DNA from: Nematostella vectensis
Taxonomy: Eukaryota; Cnidaria; Anthozoa; Actiniaria; Edwardsiidae
Direction: 5' to 3'
DNA: 64,000 nucleotides
Assembly (NCBI RefSeq): GCF_932526225.1
Contig: NC_064043.1
Coordinates: forward strand, 1,571,501 to 1,635,500
The translations under genes and the position numbers were made by a program. This document shows, in pieces, positions 47,801 to 59,029 of this stretch. Position 1 is the stretch's first letter. Each line of letters begins with the position of its first letter. Under the pieces are notes generated by a model that saw nothing but the letters and a program-made list of their open reading frames with translations, searched no databases and was not told where the DNA came from.

Positions 47801-50800
47801 TATTACACACACCCTTGTATCAAGAACATCCTACTATTATACCACCCTGGTATCAAGAACACCCTACTATTATAAACAACCTGGTCTCAAGAACACCCTA
47901 CTATTACACACACTTTGGTATCAAAAACACCCTACTATTACACACTCCCTGGTATCAAAAACACCCCACTATTACAAACACCCTGATATAAAGAACACCC
48001 TGCTATCAAGGACACCCTACTGTTATAGCACCCTGGTATCAAGGACACCCCACTATTACACACACCCTGGTATAAAGAACACCCTACTATTATACACCCT
48101 GCTATCAAGGACACCCTACTGTTATAGCACCCTGGTATCAAGGACACCCTACTTTTACACACAACCTGGTATCAAAAACACCCCACTATTATACCACCCT
48201 TGTATCAAGAACACCCTACTATTACACACACCCTGGTATCAAGAACACCCTACAATTACACACACCCTGGTATCAAGAACACCCTACAATTACACACACC
48301 CTGGTATCAAGAACACCCTACTATTACACACACCCTGGTATCAAGAACACCCTACTATTACACACACCCTGGTATCGAGAACACCCTACTATTACACAAA
48401 CCCTGGTCTCAAGAACACCCTACTATTACACACACCCTGGTATCAAGAAAACCCTACTATTATACACACCCTGGTATCAAGAACACCCTACTATTACACA
48501 CACCCTGGTTATTAAGAACACCCTACTATTATACACACCCTGGTATCAAGGACAACCTACTATTATACCACCCTTGTATCAAGAACACCCTACTATTACA
48601 CACACCCTGCTATCAAGAACACCCTACTATCACACACATCCTGGTATCAAGAACACCCTTCTATTACACACACCCTGGTATCAAAAACACCCTACTATTA
48701 CACACACCCTGCTATCAAGAACACCCTACTATCACACACATCCTGGTATCAAGAACACCCTTCTATTACACACACCCTGGTATCAAAAACACCCTAATAT
48801 TACACACACCCTGGTATCAAGGACACCCTACTATTACACACACCCTGGTATCAAAAACACCACACTATTATACCACCCTGGTATCAAGAACACACTACTA
48901 TTATACACACCCTGGTATCAAAAACACCACACTATTATACCACCCTGGTATCAAGAACACCCTACTATTACACACACCCTGGTATCAAGAACACCCTACT
49001 ATTACACACACCCTGGTATCGAGAACACCCTACTATTATACCACCCTGGTATCAAGAACACCCTACTATCACACACATCCTGGTATCAAGAACACCCTAC
49101 TATTATACACACCCTGGTATCAAGAACACCCTACTATTATACACACCCTGGTATCAAGGACACCCTACTATTACACACACCCTGGTATCAAAAACACCCT
49201 ACTATTATACCACCCTGGTATCAAGAACACCCTACTATTACACACACCCTGGTATCAAGAACACCCTACTATCATACACACCCTGGTATCAAGGACACCC
49301 TACTATTACACACACCCTGGTATCAAGAACACCCTACTATTATAACACCCTGGTATCTAGGACACCCTACTTTTACACACACCCTGGTATCAAAAACACC
49401 CCACTATTATACACACCCTGGTATCAAGAACACCCTACTATTACACACACCCTTGTATCAAGAACATCCTACTATTATACCACCCTGGTATCAAGAACAC
49501 CCTACTATTATAAACAACCTGGTCTCAAGAACACCCTACTATTACACACACTTTGGTATCAAAAACACCCTACTATTACACACTCCCTGGTATCAAAAAC
49601 ACCCCACTATTACAAACACCCTGATATAAAGAACACCCTGCTATCAAGGACACCCTACTGTTATAGCACCCTGGTATCAAGGACACCCCACTATTACACA
49701 CACCCTGGTATAAAGAACACCCTACTATTATACACCCTGCTATCAAGGACACCCTACTGTTATAGCACCCTGGTATCAAGGACACCCTACTTTTACACAC
49801 AACCTGGTATCAAAAACACCCCACTATTATACCACCCTTGTATCAAGAACACCCTACTATTACACACACCCTGGTATCAAGAACACCCTACAATTACACA
49901 CACCCTGGTATCAAGAACACCCTACTATTACACACACCCTGGTTATTAAGAACACCCTACTATTACACACACCCTGGTATCGAGAACACCCTACTATTAC
50001 ACACACCCTGGTCTCAAGAACACCCTACTATTACACACACCCTGGTTATTAAGAACACCCTACTATTATACACACCCTGGTATCAAGGACAACCTACTAT
50101 TATACCACCCTTGTATCAAGAACACCCTACTATTACACACACCCTGCTATCAAGAACACCCTACTATCACACACATCCTGGTATCAAGAACACCCTTCTA
50201 TTACACACACCCTGGTATCAAAAACACCCTACTATTACACACACCCTGCTATCAAGAACACCCTACTATCACACACATCCTGGTATCAAGAACACCCTTC
50301 TATTACACACAGCCTGGTATCAAAAACACCCTAATATTACACACACCCTGGTATCAAGGACACCCTACTATTACACACACCCTGGTATCAAAAACACCAC
50401 ACTATTATACCACCCTGGTATCAAGAACACCCTACTATTATACACACCCTGGTATCAAAAACACCACACTATTATACCACCCTGGTATCAAGAACACCCT
50501 ACTATTACACACACCCTGGTATCAAGAACACCCTACTATTACACACACCCTGGTATCGAGAACACCCTACTATTATACCACCCTGGTATCAAAAACACCC
50601 TACTATCACACACATCCTGGTATCAAGAACACCCTACTATTATACACACCCTGGTATCAAGAACACCCTACTATTATACACACCCTGGTATCAAGGACAC
50701 CCTACTATTACACACACCCTGGTATCAAAAACACCCTACTATTATACCACCCTGGTATCAAGAACACCCTACTATTACACACACCCTGGTATCAAGAACA

Positions 50801-53800
50801 CCCTACTATCATACACACCCTGGTATCAAGGACACCCTACTATTACACACACCCTGGTATCAAGAACACCCTACTATTACACACACCCTGGTATCAAGAA
50901 CACCCTTCTATTACACACACCCTGGTATCAAGAACACCCTACTATTATACCACCCTGGTATCAAGAACACCCTACTATTATACCACAATGGTATCAAGAA
51001 CACCCTACTATTATACCACCCTTGTATCAAGAACACCCTACTATTACACACACCCTGGTATCAAGAACACCCTACAATTACACACACCCTGGTATCAAGA
51101 ACACCCTACTATTACACACACCCTGGTATCAAGAACACCCTACTATTACACACACCCTGGTATCAAGAACACCCTACTATTACACACACCCTCGTCTCAA
51201 GAACACCCTACTATTATACACACCCTGGTTATTAAGAACACCCTACTATTATACACACCCTGGTATCAAGGACAACCAACTATTATACCACCCTTGTATC
51301 AAGAACACCCTACTATTACACACACCCTGCTATCAAGAACACCCTACTATCACACACATCCTGGTATCAAGAACACCCTTCTATTACACACACCCTGGTA
51401 TCAAAAACACCCTACTATTACACACACCCTGCTATCAAGAACACCCTACTATCACACACATCCTGGTATCAAGAACACCCTTCTATTACACACACCCTGG
51501 TATCAAAAACACCCTAATATTACACACACCCTGGTATCAAGGACACCCTACTATTATACACACCCTGGTATCAAAAACACCACACTATTATACCACCCTG
51601 GTATCAAGAACACCCTACTATTATACACACCCTGGTATCAAAAACACCACACTATTATACCACCCTGGTATCAAGAACACCCTACTATTACACACACCCT
51701 GGTAACAAGAACACCCTACTATTACACACACCCTGGTATCGAGAACACCCTACTATTATACCACCCTGGTATCAAGAACACCCTACTATCACACACATCC
51801 TGGTATCAAGAACACCCTACTATTATACACACCCTGGTATCAAGAACACCCTACTATTATACACACCCTGGTATCAAGGACACCCTACTATTACACACAC
51901 CCTGGTATCAAAAACACCCTACTATTATACCACCCTGGTATCAAGAACACCCTACTATTACACACACCCTGGTATCAAGAACACCCTACTATCATACACA
52001 CCCTGGTATCAAGGACACCCTACTATTACACACACCCTGGTATCAAGAACGCCCTACTATTATAACACCCTGGTATCTAGGACACCCTACTTTTACACAC
52101 ACCCTGGTATCAAAAACACCCCACTATTATACACACCCAAGTATCAAGGACACCCTACTATTACACACACCCTGGTATCAAGAACACCCTACTATTATAC
52201 GCACCCTGGTATCAAGAACACCCTACTATTACACACACCCTGGTATCTAAACACCCTCCTATTACACACACCCTGGTATCAAGGACACCCTACTATTACA
52301 CACACCCTTGTATCGAGAACACCCTACTATTACACACACCCTGGTATCAAGAACACCCTACTATTACACACACCCTGGTATCAAGAACACCCTACTATTA
52401 TAACACCCTGGTATCTAGGACACCCTACTATTACACACACCCTGGTATCAAGAACACCCTACTATTACACACACCTTGGTATCAAGTACACCCTACTATT
52501 ATACCACCCTGGTATCTAGGACACCCTACTATTACACACACCCTTGTATCAAGAACACCCTACTATTACACACACCCTGGTATCAAGAACACCCTACTAT
52601 TACACACACCCTGGTATCAAGAATACTCTACTATTATACACACCCTGGTATCAAGAACACCCTACTATTACACACACCCTGGTATCAAGAACACCCTACT
52701 ATTATACACACCCTGATATCAAGAACACCGTACTATTATACACACCCTGGTCTCAAGAACACCCTACTATTATACACACCCTGGTATCAAGAACACCCTA
52801 CTATTACACACACCCTGGTCTCAAGAACACCCTACTATTACACACACCCTGGTATCAAGAACACCCTACTATTATACCACCCTAGTATCAAGAACACCCT
52901 ACTATTACACACACCCTGGTCTCAAAAACACCCTACTTTTACACACCCTGGTATCAAGAACACCCTACTATTACACACACCCTTGTATCAAGAGCACCTT
53001 ACTATTATACCACCCTGGTATCAAGAACACCCTACTATTGCAAACACCCTGGTATCAAGAACACCCTACTATTATAAACACCCTGGTATCAAGAACACCC
53101 TACTATTACACACACCCTGGTCTCAAGAACACCCTACTATTACACACACCCTGGTCTCAAAAACACCCTACTTTTACACACCCTGGTATCAAGAACACCC
53201 TACTATTACACACACCCTGGTATCAAGAACACCCTTCTATTACACACCCTGCTATCAAGAACACCCTGCTATCAAGGACACCCTACTGTTATAGCACCCT
53301 GGTATCAAGGACACCCCACTATTACACACACCCTGGTATAAAGAACACCCTACTATTATACACCCTGCTATCAAGGACACCCTACTGTTATAGCACCCTG
53401 GTATCAAGGACACCCTACTTTTACACACACCCTGGTATCAAAAACACCCCACTATTATACCACCCTTGTATCAAGAACACCCTACTATTACACACACCCT
53501 GGTATCAAGAACACCCTACTATTATACACACCCTGGTATCAAAAACATCCTACTATTACACAGACCCTGGTATCAAGAACACCCTACTATTATACACACC
53601 CTGGTATCAAGAACACCCTACTATTATACACACCCTGGTTATCAAGAACACCCTACTATTATACACACCCTGGTATCAAGTACACCCTACTATTACACAC
53701 ACCCTGGTATCAAGAACACCCTACTATTACACACACCCTGGTATCGAGAACACCCTACTATTACACACACCCTGGTATCAAGAACACCCTACTATTATAC

Positions 53801-56164
53801 ACACCCTGGTATCAAGAACACCCTACTATTATACACACCCTGGTATCAAGTACACCCTACTATTACACACACCCTGGTATCAAGAACACCCTACTATTAC
53901 ACACACCCTGGTATCGAGAACACCCTACTATTACACACACCCTGGTATCGAGAACACCCTACTATTACACACACCCTGGTATCAAGAACACCCTACTATT
54001 ACACACACCCTGATATCAAGAACACCCTACTATTATACACACCCTGGTTATCAAGAACACCCTACTATTACACACACCCTGGTATCAAGAACACCCTACT
54101 ATTACACACACCCTTGTATCAAGAGCACCCTACTATTATACCACCCTGGTATCAAGAACACCCTACTATTACAAACACCCTGGTATCAAGAACACCCTAC
54201 TATTATAAACACCCTGGTATCAAGAACACCCTACTATTACACACACCCTGGTCTCAAGAACACCCTACTATTACACACACCCTGGTCTCAAAAACACCCT
54301 ACTTTTACACACCCTGGTATCAAGAACACCCTACTATTACACACACCCTGGTATCAAGAACACCCTTCTATTACACACCCTGCTATCAAGAACACCCTGC
54401 TATCAAGGACACCCTACTGTTATAGCACCCTGGTATCAAGGACACCCCACTATTACACACACCCTGGTATAAAGAACACCCTACTATTATACACCCTGCT
54501 ATCAAGGACACCCTACTGTTATAGCACCCTGGTATCAAGGACACCCTACTTTTACACACACCCTGGTATCAAAAACACCCCACTATTATACCACCCTTGT
54601 ATCAAGAACACCCTACTATTACACACACCCTGGTATCAAGAACACCCTACTATTATACACACCCTGGTATCAAGAACACCACACTATTATACACACCCTG
54701 GTATCAAGAACACCCTACTATTACACACACCCTGGTATAAAGAACACCCTACTATTACACACACCCTGGTATAAAGAACACCCTACTATTATACCACCCA
54801 GGTATCAAGAACACCCTACTATTACACACACCCTGGTATCAAGAACACCCTACTTTTACACACACCCTGGTATCAAGAACACCCTACTATTATACCACAA
54901 TGGTATCAAGAACACCCTACTATTATACCACCCTTGTATCAAGAACACCCTACTATTACACACACCCTGGTATCAAGAACACCCTACTATTATACACACC
55001 CTGGTATCAAGAACACCCTATCATTATACACACACTGGTATCAAGAACACCCTACTATTACACACACCCTGGTACTAAGAACTTCCCACTATTACAGACA
55101 ACTTGTCCACCCCCCCCCCCCCCTTCCTCTCCTGGATGATGTTCTCAAAACCAGCCGGCTACGGGCTCAACAAAACCGCCTTATTTGGATCCAGACAGAA
55201 AATATATTATTTTTGTTTTGTAAGTGATTGTCTTGGTCAACCACCTCAAAACTCACAATAACCTGCTGGATGACCCTTGTCTATATTTTACCTGTAGTTT
55301 GCTATTGATTTGCATAAGTTCTCTGTATATCTTCTTCACATCCACATCACTGGCGGAAGGGTACATCTATCACAAATCATGACAACAACAAAAACAAATG
55401 ATTATGATTACCTGTATTAATTTGGGACATTCAAATAAGATTTTTTATTCAGCTTCCTTTCTATTTTAATTATTTGAAAAGAAATTACATTACAGTAAAT
55501 AAATTATTATTTTGCTTCTTGAATAATGGAATAAATGTCGATAACTTAACCAAAACTCATGATGATTGGATTCCCCACATTACATACCTCATGAAAACTC
55601 TTCCGAGACTTAGAGTTACCAAACTTCATTGAAGCCAATTCAGCAATTCTAGAATCAACTATGAAAAAGAAAAGAAAACATTTGCATTTAGTTCAAATGA
55701 TTATATTGTTAATGGTCACAAATAACTCGGAACTTATGGAGTTATAACTTCAGTGCAAAGCATGAGAGATGAAGGGAAGGTAGCCCTAGAAGAATTTTGA
55801 ACTAAAAATCGGATGGTTGTCCAGTTAAAAAAATTCTACTGTACTCCAAATTCCCCAGGGAAACAATTGATTCATCCAAAAACTAGAAAGAACAAATTTA
55901 CAAAAGAAGGCAGGGAATAGTTTAAGTACTTGGATCTGCGACCTCATCTGAGGACTCTGTAGTCTCGCTAATAATTTCTTTATCTATCTGAGACGCATCC
56001 CGTCTTCCTACACCCAGTCGGACGATCTGATACATGGCCTTTAATGCCTTGTTGTATTGCTGCCTCTCAACACTAGACAACCCATCAACATCAGAGATGT
56101 TGGAAGTATTCATCTGTCTCCATGGTGACACTGATGGTGGTGAGCTGGCTCCTATTCCATCCAT
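29874..56164 (-). CDS. CCDC138: CCDC138 homologue, coiled-coil plus C-terminal helical domain, eighteen coding exons
   Basis: Exons (minus): 56164-55930, 55658-55588, 55366-55292, 36019-35867, 35778-35659, 35178-35101, 34940-34835, 34732-34698, 34409-34248, 33792-33707, 33483-33456, 33177-33121, 32627-32489, 32236-32181, 31258-31190, 31085-31034, 30721-30583, 30009-29874. All phases agree; total 598 aa (human 665). Diagnostic matches to CCDC138 are KKIYRELMQINSKLQ, the coiled coil RVRDSFNTIKTANDNLKKQ, LEWIAEAHL, ADILTYLPAVNLRVQEPCLQ-FTYW, FRHIGENLY, IEKLSIVLQRLSKNK and the end NAFLALNLRSIVFNLG. The N-terminal half is coiled coil, the C-terminal half an all-helical ARM-like domain. The vertebrate protein is poorly characterised; a centrosome or cilium-base role is family-level inference. 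The start in the first exon is provisional because an acceptor-like CTAG directly precedes the ATG, so a 5' exon may exist. Intron 3 is 19.3 kb of minisatellite. Confidence 0.88.
30010..30365. repeat. 33-bp minisatellite reproducing the last CCDC138 acceptor
   Basis: About eleven copies of a 33-bp unit (CCCCTGCAATAGGAATGGTT then ATCAATGGTTATA). On the minus strand each reads CTATTGCAG|GGGTA, which is the acceptor of the last exon (AG at 30011-30010). The plus-strand frame gives an 11-residue period and is not considered a gene. Confidence 0.92.
30366..30605. repeat. 52-bp repeat reproducing the penultimate CCDC138 donor
   Basis: ACTTGTTCTTGGAAAG recurs at about 30375, 30427 and 30479 (diverged), and at the true exon end 30581. 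On the minus strand each copy reads CCAAGAACAA|GTATGT, the exon donor. Spacing is 52, 52 and 102 bp. Confidence 0.8.
31285..31806. mobile_element. 522-bp inverted-repeat element in a CCDC138 intron
   Basis: GAGGTTCCGCTATAAAAGGG at 31285 is the exact inverse of the sequence ending at 31806, and the arms extend about 42 bp (…AAAGCTCCTCCCA). No clear target duplication and no coding capacity were seen. It lies in the intron between exons 14 and 15. Confidence 0.65.
31807..32180. repeat. Irregular GCGTGAC-rich repeat
   Basis: TAGCGTGAC, GTCACGCA and GAGTGTAGCAT strings recur many times with no fixed period between the inverted-repeat element and CCDC138 exon 14. It looks like a decayed satellite. 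Confidence 0.45.
33440..33720. repeat. Tandem triplication of an exon-intron-microexon unit in CCDC138
   Basis: AGTATGATCAATAGGTAT at 33515 and 33601, and a diverged copy near 33698, mark three units of about 86-97 bp. Each contains a copy of the end of exon 10, a short intron and a copy of the 28-nt exon 11. Only the unit with exon 33483-33456 has CAG acceptor, intact frame and a GTGAAA donor in phase 0. Confidence 0.75.
34366..34465. repeat. 48-bp tandem duplication of the CCDC138 exon 9 acceptor
   Basis: GACATCAAGCGTACCAGA begins at 34383 and again at 34431. On the minus strand both copies read CCTTGTAG|TTCAACTT, but the upstream copy reaches an in-frame TAG after 15 codons. The downstream copy at 34409 gives the conserved exon. 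Confidence 0.85.
34532..34601. repeat. Perfect 25-bp hairpin
   Basis: 34532-34556 (AGTCGTCCTGGTCTCTGTCA…) is the exact reverse complement of 34577-34601, with a 20-base loop. It lies in the intron upstream of exon 9 of CCDC138. Confidence 0.9.
37720..44330. repeat. Higher-order duplication of about 3.0-3.7 kb within the 34-bp array
   Basis: Variant patterns at 37720-40600 reappear 3038 bp later (for example 37843 and 40881). After an internal 693-bp duplication (41662 and 42355) the offset becomes 3731 bp (39065/42796, 39198/42929, 39467/43198, 40285/44016). Several hundred bases in each pair translate identically, so the duplication is recent or an assembly effect. Confidence 0.85.
46560..52080. 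repeat. Higher-order 1.64-kb repeat, about three and a half copies, in the 34-bp array
   Basis: The block ending at 48199 recurs at +1638 bp (47938-48162 versus 49576-49800; frame ends 47707 versus 49345). A third copy starts near 49838 and a fourth, shortened, near 51290. The segment TGCTATCAAGAACACCCTAC … CATCCTGGTATC marks each copy (about 46970, 48608, 50150, 51330). Confidence 0.85.
52970..54600. repeat. 1131-bp duplication near the 3' edge of the array
   Basis: Variant order at about 52980-53460 recurs at about 54110-54600, with frame ends 53294 and 54425 (offset 1131). Confidence 0.75.
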
Positions 56165-56402
56165 CTAGGAATATTAATACATTCCTGATCTTTACATGCT
56201 TTTTAAGTGACACAAACAGCTACAAATGAGTAAAAAACAGCTTTGCTTTAAGGTAACTACACAGTAAGGCATTCCTCTCCCCCAACATTTATTTTAGGTT
56301 TAGGATAATTGTCATTTATTGACAAAGAATCATGGATTTTAACAAAACCGAAGGAAATTCATATTTTCAGTAAGAGTTTATAAGCTTACAACTTTTCCTT
56401 AT

Positions 56403-56669
56403 GTATACACCTATTTCAAATAAGGTTGCACTCTGAGAATTTGTGCATCGTAATCCGCATTGCTTCATGGGTATCAAGTAGAAAAGCAAATAAGCGTTAA
56501 TAAAATACAAATACAGGTAGAATTTATGTAGAATTTATTTTTATGTTCTTATGATTATTCACATGACTTCCAAGGATTCAGCTGTTTATACACTACCCAT
56601 GAACCACTGCGGGCTACGATACATGGATTCTTGGGTCCAACCTTATTTGAAATAGGTTTATACATCAGG
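56403..56669. mobile_element. MITE family A, best-preserved copy
   Basis: Left end TATACACCTATTTCAAATAA and right end inverse TATAAACCTATTTCAAATAA are near-perfect terminal inverted repeats, flanked by TA. Inner blocks (TCATGGGTAT, CCGCATTGCTTC / GAACCACTGCGGGCTACGAT) are inverted too. A further half copy lies at about 56722-56750. The TA flank would fit a Tc1/mariner-type or similar element. Confidence 0.7.
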
Positions 56670-57287
56670 AAAAGTTGTAAGCTTATAAACGCGTACTGAA
56701 AATTTACGGAAAATTTATCAGGTGCAACCTTCTTTTGAAATAGGTGTATCTGTATCATCATATCATGATATATCATGATGTATTGTATTCATTCTTCTGG
56801 TTCACGAACACGACTATTTGGGCTTTTTGTATTTATTTGTATCATGCTGATATGCTGATATCTGGACTCTAAGCTGTCTTCTTTAACTTAATTTTTGCCA
56901 ATAATTTAAACTACTCTGTAAACAGAAGAATCTTACTAGAAAAAAATAGGAGAATGATTCTATTTCACCCATGACATTTATTTAAAGAATATGAAAGAAG
57001 TCTGTTACCACGAAAAATGTAAACTTGTACCCATCTAAAAAGTTAAGTTAGTGATCTTTTTTGTGTGCAATATTTTTTTCAGCCTTATAAATAAAATAGC
57101 AATACTACCCTACCTTTGAAAAGCTACTCCTTCATCACTTCAGGAATACATGATGTTAAGCTCCAACATAATTCAGCCCAAATGGTTAGAAACACCAAAT
57201 TTTAGGTCAAGGAAATCAAAGATGGCGCTAAAATGGAAGCTGAGCTACCGAGCCTTCAAAGCAAAGAACGCCTGTCAGTCTCAGTCT
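56670..57287. other. Upstream region of CCDC138
   Basis: No supported exon. AAAGATGGCGCTAAAATGG at about 57221 is a YY1-like initiator on the plus strand with a short open frame that runs into the Penelope-like copy; it may mark a divergent start or part of the CCDC138 promoter. Confidence 0.3.
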
Positions 57288-57792
57288 CATACCAACCCAC
57301 GCCGCTGAACACTTCCTAAAACCTAACCACTCCGCTTCTGACATAGAGCTCATACCTATTGAAAAAATAAGAAATAACCGCGACTCCATCCGCAAAGCAA
57401 GAGAAGCCACACTGATAGCTCGCGCTGGCACTCTTGAACCCGGTGGCCTTAACCGGCGTGAAGAAACCGTTTAGCTACTTAGTAATCCACACCACCCTAT
57501 TTACCATCTTCCATAAGTCACTCCTTACTCAATTACTATTTTTACCTTTTGTTAGTTAATCATCAATGAACTTTGTACATATACTAGTTTAACATGCCAT
57601 TGTAACTCATTTATAACCTGAGGAAGGCAGGTATTGGCCTGCCGAAATATCGTTCTAAAAAACATAAATCTGCGTTGTTGTCGACTTTTTTTTTAAAGGT
57701 TTTATTAATTAATCAACTGTCGACGCAGACCACAAGGTCCGACGCACACCAGCAGATAGAGGCTGTCCGGTGGTTTCTTCCTACGTTTTTGT
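57288..57792 (+). mobile_element. Penelope-like retroelement, truncated copy 2
   Basis: From CATACCAACCCACGCCGCTG on it matches copy 1 at 22256, through the last 60 codons of the GIY-YIG ORF, the hammerhead-like region (CTGAGGA at 57618, GAAAT at 57644) and the TGCGTTGTTGTCGAC end. It continues into the terminal segment 57699-57792, whose inverse starts copy 1. Only the C-terminal part of the ORF remains. Confidence 0.75.
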
Positions 57793-58499
57793 AGTCTCAG
57801 AGGGATAGACGAAATGACTAGAGCATTATTATTATGTGATCATAACTATTACGAAAAATAGACCCACTTTTTGGCCGCCAAGGTGGGGGGTGGGGGGGGG
57901 GGGGGTGTGCGCGTACCCTGAGCACCCCCCCTTAGTACGCGCCTACCACTTATTTGAAAATTCTTGCTAGCTTAATGCAAAGAGTAGGCAATAACCCGTA
58001 GAAATCTGTAACTACAGTATTTTTAAATACTGTAGTATTTTTAAAAAAACTTTTGAATGTGTGAATATTTCATTTTAGATTGTTTGTGCAATTTAATAGG
58101 GTGGTCGCTAGAAAGCTAAAAAAAAAAAGCAATAATTGGGAAAAAATAATTGAAAAAAAGGTCATGGCCTTTTACGGAAGGCTGTAAAGAACCCGAAGGC
58201 CACAAGCACCGATATTTCCGGCGAATATGCTGTACAACACTCTTGCAAGGTATTCCAAACCGCACATAAATGGGGAGGCAATAACCAGGATCCCAGGCCT
58301 GTAATACGGTTACGCCACGCACAGTTTGCTTAGATATAGGATGAAAAAAAATTCAGGTCTATTTGGGCGTCTTGGGTCAATTGGGGGCTGCCTATGTCGG
58401 TGCGTGGCATCGTAACGCACGGGCGCATTGTCTTTTATTGTGTACAGGACATCAAAACCGGTCTATTTGGGCGCCTTGGGGTTGAATGGTCCCTTAAGG

Positions 58500-58702
58500 C
58501 AGGCCCGTACCCAGAGGGGGTATCCCGTGGAGATACTGCAAAGACATAAAAAGCCCTTTTTGTTTTTTTCATGGTTGGTAAGATTTTTATCAGAGATTCC
58601 CCCCCCCCCCCCCACCCCCGGAAAAATTAGGTCCACTTTTTCATATTTCGCACCCCCTTCCCACCCCCCCCCCCCCCAAGAAAAATCCTGGGTACGGGCC
58701 TG
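58500..58702. mobile_element. MITE family B with CAGGCCCGTACCCAG ends, copy 1
   Basis: Left CAGGCCCGTACCCAG and right CTGGGTACGGGCCTG are perfect 15-bp inverted ends. TAAGG flanks both sides. The interior contains GTGGAGATACTGCAAAGACA and long C-runs. The end sequence is hAT-like, but the short flank repeat is not the usual 8 bp. Confidence 0.75.
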
Positions 58703-58809
58703 TAAGGAAAATATCTCTTGAGCGCAAATCTGTCTCAGTCCTCATTGGGATCAGGACAAAAGCAACGGCATCAACAATTCGTACCATTAATTCCCGTAAA
58801 CAGTAATCT

Positions 58810-58900
58810 TCAAGTCAAGTCAAGTCAAATTTATTATCTCTCATTTTGTGAGTGTAAACTGATCCGCAGGTGGCCTTGGTAATCAAGGCGGATCAGTTCA
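58810..58900. repeat. (AAGTC)n tail with hairpin
   Basis: TCAAGTCAAGTCAAGTC AAATTTATT is followed by CTGATCCGC … GCGGATCAG, a 9-bp stem. It resembles a mobile-element end. TTTATT here reads AATAAA on the minus strand and could supply the poly(A) signal of the transporter gene. Confidence 0.4.
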
Positions 58901-59029
58901 GGAAGAAAAATATGCTGAAAAGCATAGTAACAAAACAAGTACTAGTGCATGGGAGGAGATATTCATTTCAATAACAAAAGCATATCTCCTTATTGTGACT
59001 CGGTGTACAGAAATCGGGACAGACATTTG

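Larger units (their letters stand above)
36115..55105. repeat. 19-kb, 34-bp minisatellite filling CCDC138 intron 3
   Basis: About 560 head-to-tail units of 34 bp: CCCTGGTATCAAGAACACCC followed by TACTATTACACACA. Consecutive CCCTGG strings are 34 bp apart (40521, 40555). Common variants are ATACACAC, TATACCACCC (33 bp), GGTTATCAAG (35 bp), GTCTCAAG, TTGTATC, TGATATC and TATCTAGG. The array starts about 100 bp upstream of the exon 4 acceptor and ends about 185 bp from the exon 3 donor, so roughly 98% of a 19.27-kb intron is repeat. No plus-strand frame of the consensus has a stop triplet, which produces long meaningless ORFs. The degenerate edge units at both ends suggest the oldest copies are outside and expansion is internal. 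Confidence 0.99.

Noticed and set aside
36115-55105. CRISPR-like repeat array
   Set aside because: Units are directly adjacent with no unique spacers, the setting is eukaryotic and there are no cas genes. The same applies to the arrays at 7.4, 15.0, 16.2, 18.1, 30.0 and 60.0 kb.
36063-55227. Dozens of long plus-strand ORFs (up to 803 codons) across the 36-55 kb array
   Set aside because: They are translations of a 34-bp minisatellite that has no stop triplet in any plus frame. Starts and stops fall at random unit variants, the region is an intron of a well-supported minus-strand gene, and no protein domain is present.
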